From assembly GCA_023159155.1 (NCBI GenBank), contig JAJNNX010000003.1, positions 1 through 64,000 of the forward strand: a stretch of 64,000 nt of DNA. Reading direction: 5' to 3'. The position numbers and the translations under genes are program-made. The notes under the pieces were generated by a model. It was given only the letters and a program-made list of their open reading frames with translations, did no database searches and was not told the origin of the DNA. Shown here piece after piece: positions 35,347 through 46,396 of this stretch. Numbering within the stretch: the stretch's first letter is position 1; each line of letters opens with the position of its first letter. This DNA is from Ustulina deusta. Lineage: Eukaryota; Ascomycota; Sordariomycetes; Xylariales; Xylariaceae.

Positions 35347-37739
35347 TCATTCACTTAGACCTTCTCTCAATGCTTCACAATCTACGACATCTGGGATTGT
35401 TTTAGTAGCTGGGGCTTTCTTCTTTGCCGCTGCGGCGAGAAATTCGGAAAATCCGGGGACGGAGCCAGGTTGGTTGATGCCAGGTGGGCGGCTCGGATTC
35501 TTTGTAGCGTCTTTCTCTTTGATAGCCTGTGCGGACACACTTCGTTGTGCGCCGTCAGGACTATCACTGGTTCCGGCACCGGTACCACCCCACGGCCGCC
35601 AACCGACCCATTTCCCTAGCCGAGATGGCTCATGTTGTTGCTGTCGTAGTTGCGAAGACACATCGGAATGACCAGATCGCACGCTACCCGTCGGAGACGA
35701 CCCGAAGCTGTCTCGAAGTAGAGCGCTGCTTCTCTTGGCGCTGTCTACCAATAACAGTGGTCGCGCGGTGACGATGCTGCTTCCTGTTACAGATGAGGCA
35801 GAACCAAGTTGGCGTATCGTAAGCTGGCTTGGTCTCGATTTTAGGGTGTGAATGTCAAGACCACCTGATAGCGATACGATGGACTCGTGGGACAAGGCCC
35901 GACGAAGACACCCTGCGACGGGTAGGCAGTCCAAGTCTGTTGTTTCGCCATGGCTTAAGGAGCTGTCATCAGGAATTACGGTGGGTCCTCGCGAAGAAGC
36001 TTCGTCGTCGGCAACCGAGTCGTCCCTTGTCGACGATACCTCGATTGCAATCTCGGTTCCATCTGACGACTCTTCTACGATGGGATGCGCGATACTCGGA
36101 GGAGCTGGGCCGAAAGGGAAGCATATCGGCACTTGGAAACTTCGCGTGGACATGCCTGATGGTTGTTTCTTGTGCGCGGGTCGCCAATCCGGAGACATAG
36201 GGTCGACGCTCGAAGTGGGTGATCCTGGGAATGATCCTGTTGGGGGATCAAACAGGGAGTTCCTGTTGTTGGAACGAGGTGAGCTGGGGGTGGATGACAT
36301 TGTAAATTCAGATGGCTGCTCGGAAAACGATGACCAGCGGTTGGAGCGTATCGAGTTCTTGCGAGAATGGGGCGCCGACGAATGTCTCATGAATCCATGA
36401 GGCGGCGTGGGTGGATGGGAGAGTGTCGGCGGCGCAAAAACACCAGGTGCAAGCCCCAGCCGCTTTTTCTTAGGTTTCCTAGCTTCTAGCTTCGGTGTCG
36501 AGACGTGGTAATGGTGATGTATGTGAAGCTCCTGTGACACTCTGGCTGGCGACGTCGGCTCCCGAATAGGAGATTGCTTCACTTCAAGTTCGGCACTCAA
36601 AGTCGCGCTTCCTTCGCCATCTCCAAGTGGCTGATGATACTCCAGCTGGTCTCGGAGCGCCTGGATCTCGTCGTTCGAGTTCATAAGCATCTGCCGTAGC
36701 TCGGCGATGCCATATTGCAAATTGGCATTATCCTGGAGCAGATCGCGGACGAAGTGCCCAACGACATTGCTCCCTCCGTTCCCCTGGCCCATCGACTTGA
36801 CTGCGGCAGCACCCTTCAACCGCCCAGCAGCGGTATTCAGCTCTTTCTCCATCTCGCGCTGCCTCTCTATCCGGCCCATCATCTCGACGTGGTGTTCCTG
36901 TTCTTCTCTTGCTTCCTTTTCTATGCGCTCCAGCTGTTCCTGGAGATCATTGATACCCCTCTCAGCTCGCTTCCACCTTGATACCGCCGACCTGGCCTCC
37001 TCGCGCGACAAGAACAAGGTGCCCTGTAGCTCAGCCTGCTCTTCCTCGAGCGACGCAATCTGTCGCTCCAGGGCCTCTGCACGAGTTGTGTCCGCTTCCA
37101 GTCGGCGAATGGTCTGTTGGGACGACAGCAAGGTGGCCTCCAAAGATTTTATATGGGCCTCGGAATCGGTGATGGTCGTGTTGAGAGCTTCGAGCTGATC
37201 CACGAGATCCCTATTCTCTTCAATCATCTTCGCATTCATAGCCTCGAGTTCCCTGTTGTCTCCCTCGAGCTGCTCGATGCGAGCAGTCAACTCATTCCGG
37301 TCGCGTTCGGCATCGGCCATATAGGATTCGTGGCGGGCAAGCAAGGCCTGTGATACGGATGTTAGAACATAGCGTGCGCTCTCTCGTTTCTCTCCCCGGG
37401 CCGTGCTGCTGGTGTCGGTAAGATTGCAGTATTTGGGCCGAGGGGCCGAGGAATGGACCTAGATTGATGACTGGCGGCTAAAGCATGCAGAGCCATTTGC
37501 ATGCCGTAACACAGCAGCGCAACAACAACGGGCAAGGAAACAAAGAGACGGATAAGGCGTACCTGGCCCATGCGGGCGGCTTGGTGAACGTCCTTCTCGA
37601 CATTGTCGAGGACAGCATTGTTGTGTCTCAGGAAAATGCACTCGAGAGAGCCACAACAACACTTCAATGGAGAGGTGCCAAGGGATGTGGCAAGCTGAGA
37701 GGAGTCGGCAGTGGAGCTAGACGGCTGAAGATCAACCAT
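35347..37739 (-). CDS. Fungal coiled-coil protein with basic/low-complexity C-terminus
   Basis: Two exons, 37739-37563 and 37347-35347, joined in phase (MGQ-ALLARHESYMADAERD), 725 residues. The short first exon carries a Cys-rich CCCGSLEC motif (about residues 27-34). Residues about 60-300 are a long heptad-repeat coiled coil rich in Glu, Gln, Leu and Arg. A HIHHHYH histidine cluster and a basic RKPKKKRLG patch follow, then a Ser/Pro-rich disordered region. An upstream in-frame ATG at 37,892 exists; 37,739 is preferred because the reading upstream is low quality. The architecture suggests a cytoskeletal or septum/spindle-associated scaffold, but I recognise no named family and do not assign a role. 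Confidence 0.8.
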
Positions 37740-39670
37740 GATGGCGGTAGTGGAGGAGCTGAGATGTGTCGGATGCGAATAGACGAGATTAAACCAACGA
37801 CTAGCAGCATGCTGGCTGGAATGCTGTGATATGATTGCGCCGTCTTTAAGCGGCAGTATCGAAGGAGAGTCCGGCGGTAGAATGGGCGACAAGGTGCCAC
37901 CAATGAAGGGATGATGGTGATGATGGTGAATATGATAAATATGATGATGATGACTGTGCTAACAATGCAGTCAATTCCTTTTGATTGGGACTATGTGCGG
38001 GAGAGAAGGTCTTGTCTTGTCCCAACGCGTGATGTCGAAATGCAGGTAATTTCAGCTCTATCTCCCCCCCCTCGAAGTCGCAGCCTCGAATGACGAACAA
38101 CAAAAAATGTTGCTTGTACTCGAGAGCTTCAGGGATCTCGCGTCGAGTAAGCATTAGTGGGGGGGCTTAGTAGAGACATTAAGACTAGGTATTAGTATTA
38201 ATACCTAGTATAAGTCGAGGTGTTCAACCCCCCGACTATACTCGCCCGCCGACTATACCGCCAAGAAGTTGCTTCACATGGTCTTAGACAAAGACTTCTC
38301 ATGGCTGTCCCGAATGAAATGAATAAACGGTTGAGAGGCAAGGTGGGGGGGTGGCGTGACGTACACTAGGTGTCGAGGTAGGGAGAAGGAATGTTCATAA
38401 CAGGAATAAAGAAGAATAATAGAGAAGGGACAGAAGAAAAAAAAGAAAAAAGAAAGGACTCGGGAGTAGCTTAAGGATATCGGGCGTGTGTGAAGGTGTG
38501 GATAAGATGCAGTGCAGGTTTGTTGTCAGCTACTACCAATTCTACTAGTAGGTAGGTGGGCACTATACGTGTAGGTACCTAACCTACCTAAGGCAGGTGC
38601 TTGTATATAGTACCTGGGTGTATACCTTATGTAGTTGTGCAGCGAACAATGCCTACCTATACGCAGGGAGTCTAGATGGTACATTGTGTACTAGGTACCT
38701 ACACCAAGGACAGCTCAATTCACACTCACATTGTCTTGGCAGCTAAACACGGTGTTCGTGTTCCCCACCTGCGTCCCCTTTGTGCCCAGTGTAACTACCT
38801 GCGTACCACCAATACAGGTACCGCGGTCTACACTACCAGGTAAGGTACTGTACGTATTCAGCCAGCCCCTCCATGGTGAGGGCACAAACCTCATGTTGAG
38901 TCAAACAAGTCGCGGGCAGACTTATCGCAGCGCAAGATTGGACAGGTACGGCAAACCAGACGGCGGGATGACGACACTTTTGGAATAGGTAAGGGAATAA
39001 AGTATCCTTGTCGATCCGATAAAGAAAAGAAAAAGAAAAAGAAGAACATTTGTTTGGTAACTCACTGTCCCTTGGTTTTTCCAGGCTACAGGGAGATTCA
39101 TTCTCTGCTCACCATACTGCGACATCCACCTATCTACAGTAGCATCCCAACCACCGGGATTTGGGCCTTCAGACCGGTCTGTGCCAGGATGGTACTCCGA
39201 ATCAGCAGAAGAGATTACGAATAAAAGCAGTCCTTGGGCTGATGCATGTTCAACTGTCGTCGAATTATCAAAATCTGCAATGCTCGGTATGGAACTAAAC
39301 AAACCACTCTCTGGTGTATAAATCGCTTCCTTATCGATAAAGAGGTCCTCACCGCCAGTGGTTACAAAAGTTGACACGCCGAAGCCTGCCTACCGGTACC
39401 TCATTTAGACGACTGCTCCTCCGCTCCCTGAGGCAGGTTGATGAGGGAATGTGAGCTCAGATGCAGCGAGCGTCGACATGCGTGAGGCGACTCGGTGCGA
39501 GAATGATTGTCCACACGTTGCTTCAGTCGATTTGTCATATCGCTTGCTACCTACCGCACCATGATGCAAACCAACCAAATTCCGCAAGAGCCGATCAACT
39601 GCGTATGACGCTATGACGAGATAGCATACTACAAGTTCACTATCGCCTTCTCTTTGGTTTTGCGTCGTCG
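37740..39670. other. 1.9-kb intergenic region
   Basis: Contains a GAT/GGT triplet stretch (37,911-37,962), then many CCTACCT/AGGTACCT motifs at 38,540-38,710. A minus-strand open frame at 38,922-39,377 (151 codons, start MSTFVTTGGEDLF) has no recognisable domain and ends in low-complexity sequence; I do not call it a gene. Confidence 0.4.
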
Positions 39671-41662
39671 TCAAGCCACAAGCGAGAGATCCAGGATGTC
39701 CAGCCCTTCCTGGAGTTGTCCCTTGGATGGCATTGCCCCTTCTCTCATCAACTCAGCTGCTTTCGTCATAGCCGGGTCCTTTCCCATGCTAGCCACTGCT
39801 ACCACGGTGTCACTCTTGCAGTAGTAGGCGACAAACTTGCTTTCCGCCGGGTTGCCTTGAAGCACAAGATCGTCCCAACCATTGACCGTGTTGCCGCAGT
39901 AGCGCAGCTGACCCGTCAGGGCACTCCAGAATACAGGGGTAAAGAATTCAGGCGTGACAGACGGGTCGATGATGTGCTTTGCAACGGCCCGGCCTTGGTT
40001 TTGTGCCACATTCCAGTGCTCAATTCTCGTATAGTTGCCTTGGCCACCAGGGCCGTTGTAGGGATAGGTTGCGATATCACCGATGGCATAGACATCCTTG
40101 AGCCCTAGGACGAGAAAGTTCTCGTCTGTCTTCAACGAACCGTCCTGTTCAAGCTGGATCCCCTTATTTTCTTTCAAAAACTCAGTAGCGGGCGCGACGC
40201 CAACACCGAGGATGACTAGATCTGCGTCGAGCTTGGTGCCATCTTTCAATAGTACCGAGCCAACTTTAGAAGGGTTGGATGTTGATGGCTCGGCTTTGTC
40301 GACACTCGCCGACATGTAGAACTTGATGCCCTTCGCCTCGAGGGCCTTTTGCAAGCCCGCACCCACTTCCTTACCCAGAACCCTCTCGAGCGGTGCAGCC
40401 TCCATGCCGATGACAGATACGGTATTATGGGCGGCCGTGGCGTTCGCAAGTTCCATTCCGATGAAACTACTTCCGACAATAACAATCTTCTTGCCTTTCT
40501 CTCCAATAGCATCGACGATTTTCTTGGAGTCATGTAAAGTCCGCAGGACGAAGATATTCTCGAGCACCTTGAATCCTTGCAGGGGAAGGTTACGGGGCGT
40601 GCCACCAGTAGCGAGGATAAGCTTGTCGTATGTATGCTTCGCCCCGCTCTTCGTCGTCATTGACTTGTTGCTAAGATCGACATCGGTGACCTATTTTAGA
40701 ATCTGGAGTCAGTTATTTCTATTCATGGTAAAAGATAGAAAGTGTTTCGAGTGTTTGCGGAATTAATAGGCGTAGAAAACCCCTAATTAGGCAACCCGTG
40801 CTCTTGAGACATGTCAAAAGAGGATATAAAGGACTCCAGCCTCGACTGACCTCGTCCTCAACAAAATCGATGGATCCAGATTTGAAAAACTCGGCATCTC
40901 TCCATTGGGCCTTATTGACATCGGTAAGCAGAGCCTTTGAGAGTTTGGTCCTGTCAATGGGCAGGTAGCCCTCTTTAGTTATGACGGTGATGGGAGCGGA
41001 GAAGCCACCTGCTCTTAAAGCCTCGACAGCACCGATGGCCCCGCTGCCACCACCCACGACAACAACTTTGTCGGCTTTAGAACTGCTGTTCACGCGGCAT
41101 TTGATGCTAGGCTTTCTTCGTCCGGACTTGATGGCGGCCGCTTCGCCCCGCACGTAAACGGCACCATCCTTCTCGACGACCTTGAAGGCGGTGAGTGCGT
41201 CTAGGGCGGGAGCATCCTCGACATCGCCGGTTTTGGCATTGAAACATGCTATTGGATGTAGGCTGTCAGAGGGTTCGTGAGCACGCAAGGAAAATAGTTC
41301 TCACCTCCATGCCAAGGACAGACGAGACGCCCAGACTTGGTTAAGACACCGTTCACGAGGGGGGCTCCGTAATGTGTGCACTTGGGGCCGACGGCCTGAA
41401 TCTGATCTCCTCCAGCATTGACGAGTAGAACCTTGGCGCCCTCAAGACCCTCGACCTCGACCTCCTTCTTCTCACCGGGCTGCAGCGACAGCGGCGACGA
41501 TACATCCTTGAGCCTGTAATCGGACATGGCTCTGCTGGGAGAAGCGACGGCAAATAGGCTTCGGTATCTTTGGGGGTTCGTCAATCGGGGCCTAGCGTCC
41601 ACAAAAGCGTGAGGTACTCTAAGGTTCGAGATTGGGAATAAGAGTCGTCTGGCGAGATTCAT
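39671..41662 (-). CDS. Rieske / pyridine nucleotide-disulfide oxidoreductase (AIF3-like)
   Basis: Exons 41662-41305, 41248-40851, 40690-39671, in phase, 591 residues. The N-terminus MNLARRLLFPISNLRVPHAF is basic and amphipathic, a likely mitochondrial presequence; an earlier in-frame ATG at 41,692 and a later one at MSDYRLKD are alternatives. A Rieske [2Fe-2S] domain follows with CTH and CPWHG as cluster ligands. Then come a dinucleotide-binding VVVVGGGSGAIG, a second IVIVGSSFIGMELA, and the FAD motif DVYAIGDIATYP. The C-terminal dimerisation domain contains FWSALTGQLRYCG. This is the domain order of AIFM3 and bacterial ferredoxin/rubredoxin reductases: NAD(P)H electrons pass through FAD to the cluster or a partner. 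Link to cell death in fungi is by family only. Upstream lies a TGAC heptamer array. Confidence 0.92.
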
Positions 41663-41765
41663 AGAATAATAAGTAAAGTCCTGACGACGCAAAGGCCCTT
41701 AATTGTAAAGAAGAAACAATTTGTATGGCGATCAGGTGTGGACATACGAGAATACCTTGACGAGA

Positions 41766-41821
41766 TGACTAATGACTGATGACCGATGACTGATGACGAA
41801 TGACGAGTGACGAGTGACGAA
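41766..41821. repeat. TGAC heptamer array, 8 units
   Basis: Eight consecutive 7-bp units of the form TGAC(T/C/G)(A/G)(A/G), with a ninth TGACGAA after a gap (to about 41,840). It lies 104-178 bp upstream of the chosen start codon of the AIF3-like gene. TGACG/TGACT resemble bZIP half-sites, so a regulatory role is possible but unproven. Confidence 0.8.
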
Positions 41822-42539
41822 TAAAGGATGACGAATGAAGGGTGAGGGGTAGGGGAATGCGCAAGCAGTTACAAATTAAACAAAACGAGGGGATCGGGGG
41901 TGGGATGAAACAAGTGGCGGGAGACGAGGCGGCATATCATGCATCTTCGTCCTCCCACCATACCACTTGTGTGGAAGCCGCTCCAATCTGGTGTTGTTCA
42001 TGTCCTCGAGTTGGTCGGGTCAAAGCTCGTAATCCAAAGCTTATGATTGGTCGGAGCTATGTCGTGTTTCCGCTTCATGACATCAGTGATTTTCCCGAAT
42101 AGGCAATTTGCAGGGACCAGGGTTATCAGGTGCATACTTACCCACATAGGTAAGACTTACATAGTCCTAGTATATACGTACTACCTGTAGGCACTGAGGT
42201 GCATCATATTAAGTACATATCATGTAGTTCTTATATACCAGCATACCCACAGTAGGTAAGTAGATAAATAAATCAATTAATAGGTACTGCGAAGAAATGC
42301 ATTTCCGCTAGAAGGGGAAATATCAGTAACGATGACATTGCGACCGCAAGATAGGTACAATTGTATCCATCTTCAACTTGGTCCAGATCCGAGGGGTGAA
42401 GCCGGCCAGACATGAGCAACCGAAGCCGTAGCCGTATTCGACATACTAAAGCTTGCCGTTCCCATCCATCCCGATCCTACAGTGAGTCCGGTACTTCATT
42501 TGCCTGATGAAAAGAAAGAAAGAAAGAAAATCGGCAATG
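41822..42539. other. Intergenic region
   Basis: Promoter side of the AIF3-like gene, then CTACCT/AGGTA-rich spacer (42,130-42,260). No gene is recognised. Confidence 0.4.
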
Positions 42540-45090
42540 CCCAGAGTGCCTAAACTGCTATAGGTAGCTAACGGTAGTTCCAGAAGCATATGAAGAAGCT
42601 GGTTGAATTTCTCGAGACCTTTGTGATCAAAGTACTTCTGCAGCTGCAACGTAGATAGCTCGGCCAGCTTTTGGTCACTCTCCGCCAACATGCTCGTCGG
42701 GTGGTAAATCAAGTTGACGAATATACTGCGACACCTCGGGTCGGTAATTGCCCTCTTGGGCGTGGTCTGGGGGGTCTTGAGGCCGTTGGGAGTTTCCAAA
42801 ACATCAATTTGGCTCGAAAGGAGAATTTCTCCCCCGAAGGTGGCCAGAATAGAGCGCAGGAAGAGTATGACTCCGAGAAGTACTCACGGTGTCATTGCAG
42901 AAAAGTAGACGCAGGTATTGAGCCTACACACAGTATCAGGGATCAGGACAAGATTTTGTGAGGATGAGATAGTAAATGACGCCCTTACCAGACACTACAG
43001 CCACCAAAGGATCTGCTGCAGGCCAACTTAAAAAAAAGGGAAGAAGAAGATGAAAATAAAAGGGGGCTTCGCGGGAGTACCATCGCTCTCTCTCGGGAGT
43101 ACTTTGGGAGAGGCGGGGGTGGGGTTAAGGGTTGCGGTGATACTTACTATCTAACAAGAAAGAATATTAAGAATTACTCGGCTTGTAGTGACTGACTTTT
43201 CCCAGGCAGCAGGGGTTGACAAAGTAGTGCTGTCCATGCCCGCATCGCTTCGAGGATTGAATGTTCGTAAAGGTTCTCTGCCGAGTCCGTCCAGAGCTTT
43301 TAGCCATGGAGAGTCATGTACACACAACCCATGTATCATAGTCAATCACAGCAAGCATGTTTGGTAGAGATTTGCCATATGTACGAGTGGCCTTAGCGAA
43401 AGATTTCCCGACATATTCTCAAGGCGGAAGGGGATTGGGATTGATCGCTCTCAATGTTCCAGGGGTCCGCCAATCTGCAATACCGCCCGACCGCCCGCGA
43501 GCCTGATGCGAGAGCTTTCTGAATCTATCGCTGAGAAGAGTGTTATAAATTCTTCCTTCGAGATCCCCGAGTTGGACTTTGGTGCGGAAAAGATCGAATC
43601 GCGACTGTCCATCTATACTAGATAAGAAGCTTCCACACTCATGGCTTGTTGAACTAGACAAATCGATGTCAATATCACCATCAAGCTGTGACGAGGGGGT
43701 AATAGTGCAAAGGCTGATGTCCCAAGTTGTGTCAGTAGTGTCAACATGTATGAGACTGCAATATTTACCTTGTCGGGCCGATAACAAACCCAAAATATGT
43801 TGGCCCTTTGACGAGCCTCTCGTGGCTATTAGCTCCGAAAAAAAGGACCTAGCTTCCAACCGCAAGCTATGCACGAGCCTCACTAAAACACCTAGAGTAA
43901 GTTGTCGTCATTTTAGGCGTGATCCGCAAGTAGTTCAGAACAGTGGAAAACTTCTGGGCCATCATCTTGTCCCGAAAGGGAGTTTTTAAAAGTCGCCAGA
44001 ACTAGAAGAAAGTGGCACTCGGAATTACTTACTAGCGGCGCTAATCAATACAGAACATGTGGCCTGATCTGGGCTTGTTTGATGTAAAACTGTATGCAAC
44101 GTATCAGCCTAGGTTTTGCTACTTTAGAAAGCCCCTCCGGGCAGGATATCATCGGAGTGAAAAGACTCGCTTGCGAGGCCCAGTAATGCTTGTAATCCTA
44201 GGGCGTCTTGGTATCTAACCATAAGCTCGTCTGGCATCATTTGGGAATTCTCAACACATGTCTTGATCTTATCATCATTGAACCCGGATTCAACATCTCC
44301 GTGTCGGGAGATGGAATCTGATAGCCCGTAGCAAGGGCAACATTAGTGACGCCAGCGTATATTCTCGGCCTCTCACCGTATGATTTATAGTTAATCATTC
44401 ATTCAATACAACTTTAGGAATCAACATTGTTAGTAATCGGACTGCTAGAAAGGAATCATGGTGATTTAGCAAGCCCCAAGAGAAAGTAGAAAAGTATAAA
44501 CCGTCAACTGAGGCAGGTTTAGATTCTTCTATCCACCCAAGTCAAGCACTCATCAATGACTGTTCGTTGAATAAACGGGCAAGAGAGTTGTAGTCTTAAC
44601 AATACGCCTCGACCATAGGCAAGGCCACTGTCAGTGGTAGAACGGGGGACCATCAAGGCTCCTGGAGTTGATCCAATGCGTCAACGATGGCGTATGTGGC
44701 ATTCCGGAACTCAACGGGATCTCCAGCACTCTCTCACTGGATGCGCCCTGCTCGAAAGGTTGGTCCAAAGGAACTATGATATCGGCATCTTGCAAGGCAT
44801 CCAAATTAGCCTCAATCCGCGCAAGGCGAGCGCCTAAGCTGTTACCTTTCTTGATACTATGCGAAAAGCACGAGCGAGGAGGCTGACGATGAAGCCTTCA
44901 AGAGGCCCGCTTACCCAGCTATCTCTGGTTCTACGGCGGCTGTTGATAGTTGCTGCGGATTGAAACTAGGCCTTTTCCGCATCAGGGTGGTTCTACAGGA
45001 GACACTGGACAGCGAGCAATTCGAGTATGTAGGCGCCAGGCCATTGCAGCGGATTTTCTTATTGAAGCAAAGATTGCAAGCCTACTAGGG
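42540..45090 (-). pseudogene. Decayed Zn2Cys6 fungal transcription factor
   Basis: At about 45,081-44,990 the minus strand reads ACNLCFNKKIRCNGLAPTYS then NCSLSSVSC, which fits the C-x2-C-x6-C-x6-C-x2-C-x6-C cluster except that the fourth Cys is Tyr (TAC, 45,027-45,025). About 44,836-44,640 gives the coiled linker ARLARIEANLDAL. A middle-homology remnant (MVRYQDALGLQALLGLASES) lies near 44,230-44,160, followed by stops. About 43,620-43,420 reads FDLFRTKVQLGDLEGRIYNT, typical of the fungal transcription factor domain. About 42,740-42,600 holds the C-terminal NLIYHPTS...ESD segment. Stops and frame changes separate the blocks beyond what introns explain. Such factors normally regulate neighbouring metabolic genes; this one looks dead. 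Confidence 0.65.
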
Positions 45091-46396
45091 GAGTGAGCCG
45101 CAAGGCTAGGGAAAGGGAGCGCTTAACTAACTCACTTGGCTTACAGCATTTGGTTGTCTATCGAAGTTGTAGAAGAGACGGCGTAAGTGACATGGATTCC
45201 ACCGCCGGGGGGGGGGGTAGGAAATAGGTGCTGTTCCTCGTGCGTTCCCAACAGTACTCTGCTAGGAGTAGAGCAACGAAATACCTACTACCTAGGTATG
45301 ATCTTATTTAGCACACATCGATATACGACCACATAATTCCCAGACCAAATCACGTGACAAACCATCAAATTCCCTTTTACATATGATTGGAACATTTATC
45401 TACGGCTTATGCATGGGGTTCGTTAGCTACTAGGACGGACCAAAAAGTTGGATATTTATCTATCTAGCACCCAGCTGTTATGGAGATGCATGGGTAGTCG
45501 ACCTAACAAAGAAGAAGCGCATTCGCCGAGAACAGAGAGGAGGCAGTGGGTTAATTATACAACCCTTTCCATCACATGCTAGCAAGAAAGCGACGGAAAA
45601 AGACCCGGAGTGTTGTCGCCTTCTTGCATTGCATGGCTCCGAGTCTCCGGAGGCTGCACCGCAAGTCCCGTGATAACAACGATGCGTATAGATATCTGTA
45701 TGCACCCCACATTGAAGCAAAAAGACCAGTGCAGGACAGACAGCATATGCGGTCCCGAAAAAGAAAATCCAGGTTGCTCCACGTCGATGCAGCGGAATTG
45801 GGAGATAGCCAAAGCATGGTTGCGCAATAGCTAACCCCGACAGCTGCAGGGTGAATAGTTGAACCCGCTCTTTGTAGACGCGGGTTGTTCGCAAGGAAGA
45901 AAGTACATCGCAGAGGCGTGACCTTGAAACGGATAGGCGATATACTAGTAATTTCTGCGTAGCAGCCTCCAAAGAGGCCATGAATCGAAACGAGACCATA
46001 AAGGCCGGGCCCCTGGTGCGACCGGTGGCAGAGGAGAGTATACTAAACGTTGAAAAGACGAAGAAGATAAAGAAGAGGATGGGGAGGCGGCACAGGCAGT
46101 TCTAGCTGGAAACATAAATTGTGGTATCATCTGATTCAACATCTAGATATTAAATTCCCATCAATGCGAGACCCACCACTATCCTGAGCCAGATGGGTTT
46201 CATTAAACATAAGACTTTGCTAAGTATGATAAGCCTTAACGCCCCATAGACAGCTGTAGTCTTCGGCGTATGGGTGTAGAAGTACAGTTACCTGCATAAC
46301 GCTGGGTGAGAGGCCGCTGCGTTTGCGCCGTTGGCTGAAGATGATGCCTTTAGCTTTTTTTTTCTTCTCGGTTCCCCCCCCCCCACGCTGAGAAAT
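45091..46396. other. Intergenic region
   Basis: Overlapping open frames at 45,478-45,999 (minus, 173 codons) and 45,576-45,834 (plus) have no recognisable domain. There is a G-run at 45,208-45,217 and a C-run at 46,375-46,384. ACCTAGGTA motifs occur near 45,285. Confidence 0.4.

Noticed and set aside
38922..39377. 151-codon minus-strand open frame upstream of nothing recognised
   Set aside because: Part is low complexity (Leu/Phe runs from a CTT/AAG tract), no family resemblance, no supporting splice signals.
45478..45999. 173-codon minus-strand open frame
   Set aside because: Overlapping open frames on both strands and no domain; likely chance.
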